DNA from: Pseudomonas sp. BN102
GTDB lineage: Bacteria > Pseudomonadota > Gammaproteobacteria > Pseudomonadales > Pseudomonadaceae
Direction of reading: 5' to 3'
NCBI RefSeq assembly: GCF_029871245.1
Contig: NZ_SSON01000006.1
Coordinates: forward strand, 1-48,024
Length of the DNA stretch: 48,024 bases
This document shows positions 34,234 through 42,160 of this stretch, piece by piece (position 1 is the stretch's first letter; every line of letters starts with the position of its first letter). The notes below the pieces were generated by a model, which worked only from the letters and a program-made list of their open reading frames with translations, did no database searches and had not been told where the DNA came from. The position numbers were made by a program, and so were the translations under genes.

Positions 34234-35225
34234 GCACGCTGGGATCGCGCAGCCGGGTACTGATGCCCGGCGTGATCGTCAGCGCCATGGTCGCCGCGGC
34301 GGCTACCTTTCTCTCCGAGCACTACGGCGCGCCGGTGATGCTCTTCGCCCTGCTGCTGGGGTTGTCGGTCAACTTCCTGGCGGCCGATGGCGTGTGCAAG
34401 CCGGGCATCGAATTCACCGCCCGCGAAGTGCTGCGTGTGGGCGTGGCGCTGCTCGGCATCCGCATCACCCTGGAGCAGATCGCCTCCCTCGGCTGGCAGC
34501 CGGTGGCCATGGTGGTTGCGCTGGTGGTGGTGACCATCCTGGTGTCCATCGTCGCGGCCCGCGCCATGGGCTTCAACACCTTGTTCGGCCTGCTCACCGG
34601 GGGCGCCACGGCCATCTGTGGCGCTTCGGCGGCCCTGGCCCTGGCGGCGGCGCTGCCCAGCCATGAGAAGAAGGAGCGGGCGACGCTGTTCACCGTCATC
34701 GGCGTGTCGGCGCTCTCGACCCTGGCGATGATCCTCTACCCGATGATCGCCCAGGCCTTCGGCCTTTCGCCGCTGCACGCCGGGCTGTTCATCGGCGGCA
34801 CCATCCATGACGTGGCCCAGGTGGTCGGCGCTGGCTACAGCATGTCGCCGGAGACCGGTGACAGCGCCACGGTGGTCAAGCTGATGCGCGTGGCCATGCT
34901 GCTCCCGGTGATCCTCTGCGCCGCCCTGATCACCCGCGCCCGTGGCGCCGAGCCCGGCAGCAAGCGGCCGCCGCTGCTGCCCTGGTTCGCCGTGGGCTTC
35001 GTGGTCCTCGCCGCGACGAACAGCACGGGCGTGATCCCCCCTGCGGTGCAGCAGGCCGGCAACGAACTGTCGCGCTGGTGCCTGGTGATCGCCATCAGTG
35101 CCCTGGGCATGAAGACCCAGCTCAAGGAGCTGGCGTCGGTGGGCATCAAACCGATTCTGTTGATGGTGGGGGAGACGGCCTTCCTCGCTGCCCTGGTGCT
35201 GGCGATGCTGCACTGGGGCTTCTAG
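34215..35225 (+). CDS. YeiH family putative sulfate exporter (UPF0324)
   Basis: The 336-residue membrane protein has about ten helices and family text: APVMLFALLLGLSVNFLA, ALLGIRITLEQIASLGW, GATAICGASAALALAAALP, and FIGGTIHDVAQVVGAGYSM. Members of PF03601 are annotated as possible sulfate exporters and are found with sulfonate breakdown genes (TauZ type) in some bacteria. This is the strongest hint that the dioxygenase operon acts on a sulfur-containing compound. The function itself is unproven for the family. A strong terminator follows at 35273-35323. Confidence 0.88.
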   Translation: MYATAISTLGSRSRVLMPGVIVSAMVAAAATFLSEHYGAPVMLFALLLGLSVNFLAADGVCKPGIEFTAREVLRVGVALLGIRITLEQIASLGWQPVAMVVALVVVTILVSIVAARAMGFNTLFGLLTGGATAICGASAALALAAALPSHEKKERATLFTVIGVSALSTLAMILYPMIAQAFGLSPLHAGLFIGGTIHDVAQVVGAGYSMSPETGDSATVVKLMRVAMLLPVILCAALITRARGAEPGSKRPPLLPWFAVGFVVLAATNSTGVIPPAVQQAGNELSRWCLVIAISALGMKTQLKELASVGIKPILLMVGETAFLAALVLAMLHWGF

Positions 35226-35272
35226 AACCCTGTGGTTGGGGTAATCGACGCCTTACGTGAGTAAGGCCTTTA

Positions 35273-35323
35273 GCCGCGCGGGAACTCTTTTACCGTCGGG
35301 TTCCATGGCGCGGCGTTTTTTTT
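35273..35323 (+). terminator. Intrinsic terminator of the dioxygenase/BKACE operon
   Basis: GCCGCGC pairs with GCGCGGC around an inner GGAAC/GTTCC stem, then GTTTTTTTT. An extra small hairpin GCCTTAC-GTGA-GTAAGGC lies just upstream (35250-35267). Confidence 0.9.
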
Positions 35324-35324
35324 C

Positions 35325-35463
35325 AAGCGATGGGCATGGCTGCACGTGCGGAGCGCTGCCCGGCCCATCCTGCGGTACTCCCGTGAGGGGTCATCGATGC
35401 CTGCCACAGCGGGCTTTCACCGCGCCGAAGCTTAGGACGAGCTTTCTGGCGCGGTTTTTTTTT
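35325..35463 (+). ncRNA. Possible small RNA ending at a strong terminator
   Basis: No coding frame fits here, yet a second strong terminator (ACCGCGCC/GGCGCGGT with inner AAGCT/AGCTT, then nine T; 35419-35463) follows the operon terminator by about 100 nt. An inner ACTCCC-GTGA-GGGGT hairpin lies near 35380. An independent transcript ending there is the simplest reading. I do not recognise the RNA family and see no clear promoter; it could also be a tandem backup terminator. Confidence 0.35.
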
Positions 35464-35519
35464 ATGGGATCACCACGAAGCCGCCGTGGCACGTCGTACT
35501 GCCCTGATGCTTCGATTAC

Positions 35520-35603
35520 GTAGGGTGGACATCGCCTTTCATGTCCACCGGACGTGGCGAGGGTCGAGCGCAGATGGTGGACCGGTGAAGCGTGGTCCAC
35601 CCT
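35520..35603. repeat. REP-like inverted repeat (GTAGGGTGGAC type)
   Basis: GTAGGGTGGAC (35520) and GTGGTCCACCCT (to 35603) are imperfect inverted arms with inner GTCCACC/GGTGGAC pairs. The first arm shares GTAGGGTG with the element at 7963. Confidence 0.6.
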
Positions 35604-35632
35604 TGGGAGGACGAGTCTGCGCTGGTCCTTCA

Positions 35633-36646
35633 TCACTCCTCGGGCTTGACCTGATGCTCCCGCCGCCAGGCGGCGGGGGCCATGCCGAATTGGGTGGTGA
35701 ACCAGCGCGTGAAGGAGCTGGGCACCGAGTAGCCCAGCAGATCGGCGATGCGGCTGAGGCTATATCGCGGGTTTTCCATGTAACGCAGCACCAGGTCGCG
35801 CCGCGCTTCGTTGATCAGGTCGGAGAAGGTCAACTCGCTGTCCTCCAGTCGCCGCTGCAGGGTCCGCACGTTCATCCCCAGGGACTGGGCGATCTGCTCG
35901 ATGGTGGAGCGGCCCATGGGCAGCAGCAGGTAGATGGCCTTGCGCACATCGTTCAGCGTCGACTGCCGTGCGGCACCGGGAAGGGTTTCCACCAGGCGCT
36001 GCGCATGTCGTGCCATGGCCGGGTCGGCCAGGGGGTTGGGTTTGTCCAGGTCGGCGACGTGGCAGACGATGCCGTTGAACTCGCTGCCGAATTCCACCTT
36101 GCAGCCGAACACGCGTCGGTGCAGCTGCAGTTCCGGCGGGGCGTCATGGCTGAAGTTCACGCTCAGCGGGCGCCAGTTCGACCCCAGCAGGGCGCTGCAC
36201 ATGCGAAACAGCACGCCGATGGCCAGCTCCATGCCCTGGCGCATGGGCGCCGACGTGTCAGTGATGATCTCTTCCCGCAGGATTACCGTTTTGCCCACTT
36301 CGTCCACGTAGAGCGCCAGCGATTCGTTCAGCAGATGGCGGTACTGCACGATGATGTCCAGCGCGTCGCGCAGGGTTGGCTGGTGGGAGAGCAGCAGGCT
36401 GATTACGCCGAAATCCGACAGCTGGCGCGACTCAGCCATGCGCAGTCCGAACGTGGGGCAGTTGGCGGCGCGGGCGGACTCCTCCAGCAGGGCGGCGACG
36501 GCGGAAGTCGGCAGGCGCTGATCGGGATTGTCGATCAGGGTCTTGCTGAGCCCCACCTGACGCAGGAGTTGCTGTGGGTTGAGTCCAAGGTGCTCGGACA
36601 CTTCGATGTAGTTGGTCAGGGCCGCTGCGCGAACCATTGGTGTCAT
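35633..36646 (-). CDS. AraC-family regulator (AraC arabinose-binding-like N-domain)
   Basis: The 337-residue regulator has an N-terminal domain (LTNYIEVSEHLGLNPQQLL, TFGLRMAESRQLSDFGVISL) of the type found in OruR/ArgR-like AraC members and a C-terminal double helix-turn-helix (about 235-335: IEQIAQSLGMNVRTLQRRLE, LSRIADLLGYSVPSSFTRWF). Such proteins are usually activators of catabolic genes in response to the pathway substrate. ATG 36646 gives a family-typical length; the frame could begin at 36697. It is divergent from the hydrolase operon, and the paired operators at 28730 and 36900 are its likely targets. Confidence 0.93.
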   Translation of the reverse strand: MTPMVRAAALTNYIEVSEHLGLNPQQLLRQVGLSKTLIDNPDQRLPTSAVAALLEESARAANCPTFGLRMAESRQLSDFGVISLLLSHQPTLRDALDIIVQYRHLLNESLALYVDEVGKTVILREEIITDTSAPMRQGMELAIGVLFRMCSALLGSNWRPLSVNFSHDAPPELQLHRRVFGCKVEFGSEFNGIVCHVADLDKPNPLADPAMARHAQRLVETLPGAARQSTLNDVRKAIYLLLPMGRSTIEQIAQSLGMNVRTLQRRLEDSELTFSDLINEARRDLVLRYMENPRYSLSRIADLLGYSVPSSFTRWFTTQFGMAPAAWRREHQVKPEE

Positions 36647-36755
36647 ATCGATCGCCACGCTGTTGTTGTGCCGGTAAGTGCCGCAGACACCGGTCACGGT
36701 TGTTATTTTGTCGCAGAAAGCGAAGTGAAGAATACGCCGATGATGGTCTTAGAAT

Positions 36756-36771
36756 TTGTCTTTCATGACAA
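36756..36771 (-). promoter_or_regulatory. Inverted repeat with TGTCATGAAA upstream of the AraC gene
   Basis: TTGTC-N6-GACAA, 110 bp upstream of the regulator start. On the minus strand it contains TGTCATGAAA, the same 10-mer that precedes both AraC operators (28721 and 36891). A downstream ATGNNAAGC repeat is not present, so self-regulation is possible but weaker. Confidence 0.4.
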
Positions 36772-36890
36772 CGCCGGCCTCATTCCTCAACCAAGCCAGA
36801 TGGAAGTAAAGCCAATTCCTGAAAATCGGCCCACGCCACGGACGGCGGGCATGGCCGCCGGGAGGGCCGTCTGGCCGGGCAGGGCGACCC

Positions 36891-36954
36891 TGTCATGAAA
36901 TGCGAAGCTGCTGACGCCCTATGAAAAGCGACTCCTCCCTTGCACCTCTACTGT
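36891..36954 (+). promoter_or_regulatory. AraC-type operator and promoter of hydrolase/DUF1302 operon
   Basis: TGTCATGAAA (36891-36900) leads into direct repeats ATGCGAAGC (36900-36908) and ATGAAAAGC (36921-36929), starts 21 bp apart. The -10-like TACTGT lies at 36949-36954, again 28 bp after the second repeat start. The layout equals that at 28721-28784. Confidence 0.75.
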
Positions 36955-37015
36955 TTGCATCACCAAGTTCCTAAAGCCGCGATGGCGATCCCATCGCACG
37001 CAACAGGGTGATGAC

Positions 37016-37579
37016 GTGACCAACAACAACAGCACAACCATCCTCATTGTTCCCGGCCTGCGAGACCACGTGCCCGAGCACTGGCAGACCCTCCTGGCCG
37101 AGCAACTGCCCAAGGTGCGCACCGTACCGCCGCTGGAGCACGACAAGCTGAGCCTTGCCGCCAGGGTCGACGCCATCCAGCGCGAGCTGGAGCAGATCGA
37201 CGGGCCGGTGATCATCGTCGCCCACAGCGCCGGCGTGCTCATGGTGGTGCACTGGGCGGCCCGCTACAGCCGGCCGATCAAAGGTGCGCTGCTGGCGACC
37301 CCGCCGGACCTCGACGCCACCTGGCCGGCGAACTATCCGACCCCCGAGTCCCTCAGCGCCAACGGCTGGACCCCCCTGCCGCGCAAGCAGCTGCCGTTCC
37401 CCAGCCTGGTATGCGCCAGCGACGACGATCACCTGGCCAGCCTCGAGGCGGTGCGCCGCATGGCCTCGGACTGGGAGAGCAGCGTGGCCGAGCTCGGCCC
37501 TGTCGGCCACCTCAACCCGGCATCGGGCTTCGGCGAATGGCCGGGTGCCCATGAGCTGATCCAGATGCTGGATCGCTGA
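37016..37579 (+). CDS. RBBP9/YdeN family alpha/beta hydrolase
   Basis: The 187-residue serine hydrolase has the family text: ILIVPGLRDHVPEHWQTLL, nucleophile AHSAGVLMVVHW (Ser about residue 65), acid in SLVCASDDDHLAS and the final GPVGHLNPASGFGEW with the catalytic His. This small family hydrolyses esters; the true substrates are mostly unknown. The start is GTG 37016 with AGGGTG upstream; the nearby ATG at 37011 runs into a stop after two codons. It is the first gene after the AraC-type promoter and leads the DUF1302/DUF1329/RND genes. Confidence 0.92.
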   Translation: MTNNNSTTILIVPGLRDHVPEHWQTLLAEQLPKVRTVPPLEHDKLSLAARVDAIQRELEQIDGPVIIVAHSAGVLMVVHWAARYSRPIKGALLATPPDLDATWPANYPTPESLSANGWTPLPRKQLPFPSLVCASDDDHLASLEAVRRMASDWESSVAELGPVGHLNPASGFGEWPGAHELIQMLDR

Positions 37580-37714
37580 GGCGAGATTCCAACGAATTCA
37601 GCCAGGGAGACCGGCGAGCTGAGCGCGTAGCCATGCAACCGGCTACGCGCAGCCAGAGCAGGGAGCGCGAACTAGAGTTGCTGCAGCCATTACAACAAGA
37701 AGCGGAGCCAACGC

Positions 37715-39631
37715 ATGAAAAACAATAACCACCAGCTGAACCTGCGCAGGTGCATGCTCGCCTCGGCCATTGCCGCCGGGATGGGAGTGCCGAGCGTGCA
37801 GGCCTTCGAGTTCGACACCGGCAATCCGGATTGGGCCCTGCGTTTCGACAACACCGTGAAGTACAACTATGGCGTACGCACCGAGAGTGCGGACAAGACC
37901 ATGTTGCGCACGCCGAACAACAACGACGGCGACTACAACTTCCGCAAGGCCGGCACCAACATCACCAACCGTGTCGACCTGCTGACCGAGCTGGATGTGA
38001 TCTATCGCAACAGCATGGGGTTCCGCGTCAGTGCCGCCAGCTGGTACGACAAGGCCTATGACAACACGGGCTCCAACTCCAACCCCTTCGTCAACGGCAA
38101 CGATGCCTTCTCGACCATCGTCGGCCAGCCCAGCACCACAAACCCTGCGTTCGGCAGCCCGCACCTGAGCAACTATGCCCAGCGCTACTACAGCGGCCCG
38201 TCCGGCGAAATCCTCGACGCCTTTGTGTTCTACAGCACCGAGGTGGGCGACGAGTCGATGTTCAGCATCAAGGCCGGCCAGCACAACGTCTACTGGGGCG
38301 AGACCATCCTCAACCCGGTGCACGGGATCAGCTACGGCCAGTCCGGCCTGGACCTGGCCAAGCTGTCCGCCGCGCCGGGTACCGAAGCCAAAGAGCTGTT
38401 CGTCCCGCGTAACCAGATTTCCACCTCATTCACCATCAACCCCGAGCTGACGGTGGCCGCGCAGTATTTCCTGGAATGGGATAACGCCCGCCTGCCCGAG
38501 GCTGGCACCTACTACGGCAGCTCCGACCTGGTGGGCGATGGAGCGCAGTCCTTCCTCCTCGGCCACACCGGTGGCCCGGGGCTGGCGGGGCCGAGCGGGA
38601 CCCTGACCACCATCCGGCGTGGCCATGACATCACCCCGGACAAGCGCGGCGACTGGGGCCTGATGCTCAAGTGGTCGCCGGAGTGGCTGGACGGCACCCT
38701 CGGCGCGTATTACCGCAACACCTCGGAAATCCTTCCGCAGGCCGTGCTGGATGGCACCGGGCTGACGGCGCGCGGCGCCAACGGCCCCATCGCCAACGTG
38801 CAGAACTCCATCCGCACCACCAACTACAAGTTCGCCTATGGCGACGACATCGACATCTTCGGCCTGAGCCTGTCCAAGGAGATCGCCGGCATCAGCGTGG
38901 CCAGCGACCTGAACGTGCGCCACAACATGCCGCTGGCGAGCATCCCGGCGATCCTCAGCGCTCCCGGCAACGGTGGCCTGGCGGCGGGCCTCGGCCTGCT
39001 GCCGCCCCGCGTTCCGGGGACTGGCGTGATCACCGACGTGCCCAGTGACGGCGATAGCCTCAGCGCCACCGGCGACACCCTGCACTGGACCCTGAACGGC
39101 CTGATGGCCATCGGCGATACGCCGGTGTTCGACGCGGCGACCCTGCTCGGCGAGCTGTACTACAGCAACCTGCTGGAGCTCGATGGCGACAACGAGGCGC
39201 TCTACAAGGGCAAGAGCACCTACCGCGGTATCGACAAGCCCACCCGCGACAACTGGGGCCTGGCGGTCAACTTCACGCCGACCTGGTACCAGGTGTTCCC
39301 GGGCGTGGACCTCTCCGCCCCGATGTCGGTCAACGTCGGCCTGGACGGCGTTTCCCCGGTCCAGGGCGGCGGCGCCGAGGACACCGGCACCTACTCGGTG
39401 GGTGTCGGCGCGGCGATCTACAACCAGTACTTCGTCGACCTGAAGTACGTGGACTCCTTCGGCGATGCCGAGAAGTGTGAAAACGGTGCCACTGACGGCT
39501 CCACACCCAACGCATTGGACGCCACGCAGCGCTACACCTGCTTCGCCGGGGGCTACTCCTCCTTCTCCGGCGGCGGGGCTACCACGGAAGACCGTGGCGC
39601 GGTTTACCTGACCCTCAAGACCACCTTCTAA
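37715..39631 (+). CDS. DUF1302 outer-membrane protein
   Basis: The 638-residue protein has a signal peptide (LASAIAAGMGVPSVQAFEFD) and a beta-barrel-like body: WALRFDNTVKYNYGVRTES, TNITNRVDLLTELDVIYRNS, KAGQHNVYWGETILNPVHGI, and a C-terminal strand ending VYLTLKTTF, the usual outer-membrane signature with final Phe. DUF1302 proteins occur with DUF1329 in loci for steroids, terpenoids and other hydrophobic compounds. A role in moving such a compound across the outer membrane is inferred. A ribosome site precedes ATG 37715. Confidence 0.9.
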   Translation: MKNNNHQLNLRRCMLASAIAAGMGVPSVQAFEFDTGNPDWALRFDNTVKYNYGVRTESADKTMLRTPNNNDGDYNFRKAGTNITNRVDLLTELDVIYRNSMGFRVSAASWYDKAYDNTGSNSNPFVNGNDAFSTIVGQPSTTNPAFGSPHLSNYAQRYYSGPSGEILDAFVFYSTEVGDESMFSIKAGQHNVYWGETILNPVHGISYGQSGLDLAKLSAAPGTEAKELFVPRNQISTSFTINPELTVAAQYFLEWDNARLPEAGTYYGSSDLVGDGAQSFLLGHTGGPGLAGPSGTLTTIRRGHDITPDKRGDWGLMLKWSPEWLDGTLGAYYRNTSEILPQAVLDGTGLTARGANGPIANVQNSIRTTNYKFAYGDDIDIFGLSLSKEIAGISVASDLNVRHNMPLASIPAILSAPGNGGLAAGLGLLPPRVPGTGVITDVPSDGDSLSATGDTLHWTLNGLMAIGDTPVFDAATLLGELYYSNLLELDGDNEALYKGKSTYRGIDKPTRDNWGLAVNFTPTWYQVFPGVDLSAPMSVNVGLDGVSPVQGGGAEDTGTYSVGVGAAIYNQYFVDLKYVDSFGDAEKCENGATDGSTPNALDATQRYTCFAGGYSSFSGGGATTEDRGAVYLTLKTTF

Positions 39632-39670
39632 ATTCCGCTTCGCTCGAGACCCGAGCAGGAGAGTTACAAG

Positions 39671-41029
39671 ATGAAATTCGTGAAAACCCTGATGGCGGCT
39701 TCCCTCGCGGTGGCCATGGCTGGTACCGCTCATGCAGCCGTATCCTCCGCCGAGGCGGCCAAGCTGGGCAGCAGCCTGACCCTGGTGGGCGCTGAGAAGG
39801 CCGCTAGCGCCGATGGCTCCATTCCCGCCTACGAGGGCGGCCTGACCACCGCGCCGGCCGGCTTCAAGTCGGGCGACAGCATGCGCCCGGACCCCTTCGC
39901 CAGCGAGAAACCAGTGCTGGTGATCGACGGCAAGAACGTCGACCAGTACAAAGGCATGCTCAGCGCCACGACGGTAGAGCTGGCCAAGCGTTATCCGGGC
40001 TTCCGCATCGATGTCTTCCCGACCCACCGTACCGTGGCTATGCCCCAGGGCGTGCTGGACAACGCGGTGAAGAACGCCACCGGCGCCAGCTCCAGCAACG
40101 GCGGCCTGGCCATCGAGAACGTGCTGCCGGGTGTGCCCTTCCCGATCCCGCAATCGGGCGCCGAGGCGATGTGGAACCACCTGCTGCGTTACCAGGGCGT
40201 GACCATCAACTCCAAGTACGACTCCTGGAACGTCGATGCCGCTGGCGTGGCGACCCTGGCCACCACCGGCCAGGCGTTCATCAACTACCCGATCTACGAG
40301 GACCTGTCGAAAACCATCGACAGCTCGGGCGTCTACTACCAGATGAAGCTGCAATACACCGGCCCGGCTCGCCGCGCCGGCGAGGCGATCATGCTCAAGG
40401 ATGCCGCCAACGCCGTCGAGCAACCGCGCCGCGCCTGGCAGTACCTGCCCGGCCAGCGCCGCGTGAAGCTGGCGCCGAGCCTGGCCTACGACACGCCCAA
40501 CCCGGGTACCGCCGGCGCCGGCACCTACGACGACGTGTTCGTCTTCAACGGCGCGCTGGACCGCTACGACTGGAAGCTGGTGGGCAAGCAGGACATGGTC
40601 GTGCCCTACAACACCTATAAGCTGACCTATGCCCAGGACCCGAAATCCCTGACCACCCCCAACCACCTGTCGCCTGACTACGTGCGCTGGGAGAAGCACC
40701 GCGTCTGGGTGGTGGAGGGCACGCTCAAGGCCGGCGCCCGTCACATCTACGCCAAGCGCCGCTTCTACCTGGACGAGGACAGCTGGGTCGCCCTGGCGTC
40801 CGACCAGTACGACGCCCGTGGCCAGATCTATCGCGGCTCCTTCGCCTTCCTCAGCCAGAGCTACGACAAGCAGGTCCCGGACACCACGCCCTTCGTGATC
40901 TACGACCTGGTGGGCAACTCCTACAACATCAACGGAGTCGTCGGCCCGTACGGCGGCATCCACTACATCGATCCGCTGACCAAGGCCCAGTGGACGGCCG
41001 AGTCCCTGGCTGGCGCCGGCATTCGCTGA
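39671..41029 (+). CDS. DUF1329 periplasmic/lipoprotein-sorting-like protein
   Basis: The 452-residue protein has a signal peptide (LMAASLAVAMAGTAHAAVSS) and DUF1329 text: LTLVGAEKAASADGSIPAYE, GMLSATTVELAKRYPGF, AMWNHLLRYQGVTINSKYDS, and YLPGQRRVKLAPSLAYDTP. The fold resembles LolA/LolB-like lipid carriers, and it is nearly always encoded next to DUF1302. Together they may carry a hydrophobic compound between membranes. GCAGGAGAG precedes ATG 39671. A strong terminator follows at 41039-41081. Confidence 0.92.
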   Translation: MKFVKTLMAASLAVAMAGTAHAAVSSAEAAKLGSSLTLVGAEKAASADGSIPAYEGGLTTAPAGFKSGDSMRPDPFASEKPVLVIDGKNVDQYKGMLSATTVELAKRYPGFRIDVFPTHRTVAMPQGVLDNAVKNATGASSSNGGLAIENVLPGVPFPIPQSGAEAMWNHLLRYQGVTINSKYDSWNVDAAGVATLATTGQAFINYPIYEDLSKTIDSSGVYYQMKLQYTGPARRAGEAIMLKDAANAVEQPRRAWQYLPGQRRVKLAPSLAYDTPNPGTAGAGTYDDVFVFNGALDRYDWKLVGKQDMVVPYNTYKLTYAQDPKSLTTPNHLSPDYVRWEKHRVWVVEGTLKAGARHIYAKRRFYLDEDSWVALASDQYDARGQIYRGSFAFLSQSYDKQVPDTTPFVIYDLVGNSYNINGVVGPYGGIHYIDPLTKAQWTAESLAGAGIR

Positions 41030-41038
41030 GCCAGGCTG

Positions 41039-41081
41039 GTTGCCGCCCCTTCCGAGAGTGGGGGCGGCAACCCCCTTTTTT
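41039..41081 (+). terminator. Intrinsic terminator/attenuator between DUF1329 and YCF48 genes
   Basis: GTTGCCGCCCC and GGGGCGGCAAC form a perfect 11-bp stem, followed by CCCCTTTTTT. It sits 12 nt before the YCF48 ATG and would reduce transcription of the last two genes relative to DUF1302/DUF1329. Confidence 0.85.
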
Positions 41082-41092
41082 GAGGACGCCCC

Positions 41093-42142
41093 ATGTTTTT
41101 GTTCAAGTTCATCGCCCTGGGCCTGTCCCTGGCGGCCGGAAGCTGTGGTGCCGCGCCCCTGGTGGATGTGCTCGACCTGCCGGCGCAGCGCAGCGAACTG
41201 GCTGTGCACAGCTCGTTACTCGACCTGGCTAGAGCGGGCCAGCGGTTGGTCGCGGTCGGCCAGCGCGGCCACATCCTGTATTCCGATGACAGCGGCAAGA
41301 GCTGGAACCAAGCCAGCGTGCCGGTCAGCTCCGACCTCAACGCCGTGCAGTTCCCCACGCCGAGCCACGGCTGGGCAGTGGGGCATGACGGCGTGGTTCT
41401 GCACAGCAGCGATGGCGGCAGCACCTGGCGGAAGCAGCTCGACGGCCGCCAGCTCGGCCGCCTGATGCAGGACTACTACAGTGCCCGGCCCGACGCCGAA
41501 CAGTGGCTGGAAGAGGGCAAGCGGATCGAGGCAGAGGGAGCCGACAAGCCCTTCCTCGACCTCTGGTTCAGCGATGAGCGCAACGGTTTCGTGGTCGGCG
41601 CCTTCAACCTGATCTTCCGTACCCGTGACGGCGGCCAGAGCTGGGAGCCCTGGGCTGATCGCAGCGACAATCCGTCCGGCTATCACCTCAACGCCATCGC
41701 CAGCGACGGACAGGACCTGTTCATCGCCGGCGAGCAAGGCCTGCTCCTGCGGCTCGGCGACGACAGCGAACGTTTCCAGGCGCTGGCCTCGCCCTACCAG
41801 GGCAGCTTCTTCGGCATCAGCGCCGAGCCTGGCCTGCTTCTCGTGCATGGCCTGCGCGGCCACGCCTTCCGCAGCACCGACAGCGGCGCCAGCTGGACGC
41901 CGGTAAACACCGGGATCAACACCAGCATCACCGCATCCGCCCGCGATGCCGAGGGGCGCCTGTACCTGTTCGGCCAGGCCGGCCAGGTCCTGTCCAGCCG
42001 TGATGCGGGGGCGACCTTCCAATCCCTGGATATCGCTCGCGGCACCCCGGTCTACGGCGCCCTGGTGTCCGATGGCGAGTTGCTGCTGGTCGGCGCCCGT
42101 GGTCTGAGTCAGCGGCCCCTGGCCCCTGGCAAACAAGAATAA
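41093..42142 (+). CDS. YCF48/BNR-repeat protein (exported)
   Basis: The 349-residue protein has an N-terminal signal (LFKFIALGLSLAAGSCGAA) and a beta-propeller built of BNR/YCF48 repeats: GHILYSDDSGKSWNQ, GVVLHSSDGGSTWRKQL, LIFRTRDGGQSWEPW, FRSTDSGASWTPV and VLSSRDAGATFQS. Similar proteins usually precede the RND protein in DUF1302/DUF1329 loci and may serve as its periplasmic partner. ATG 41093 has GAGG upstream. The 18-nt gap to the RND gene implies co-translation. Confidence 0.92.
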   Translation: MFLFKFIALGLSLAAGSCGAAPLVDVLDLPAQRSELAVHSSLLDLARAGQRLVAVGQRGHILYSDDSGKSWNQASVPVSSDLNAVQFPTPSHGWAVGHDGVVLHSSDGGSTWRKQLDGRQLGRLMQDYYSARPDAEQWLEEGKRIEAEGADKPFLDLWFSDERNGFVVGAFNLIFRTRDGGQSWEPWADRSDNPSGYHLNAIASDGQDLFIAGEQGLLLRLGDDSERFQALASPYQGSFFGISAEPGLLLVHGLRGHAFRSTDSGASWTPVNTGINTSITASARDAEGRLYLFGQAGQVLSSRDAGATFQSLDIARGTPVYGALVSDGELLLVGARGLSQRPLAPGKQE

Positions 42143-42160
42143 GAGAGAGGCGAACCCGAC

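Noticed and set aside
35226-35463. A mini-ykkC (guanidine-II) riboswitch
   Set aside because: Tandem hairpins are present, but the ACGR loop motifs are not, and no guanidine-type gene follows.
38426-41209. A 927-residue open frame opposite DUF1302/DUF1329
   Set aside because: Shadow of two clear genes with signal peptides and ribosome sites; its composition (His, Gly, Val, Gln rich) is typical of antisense frames.
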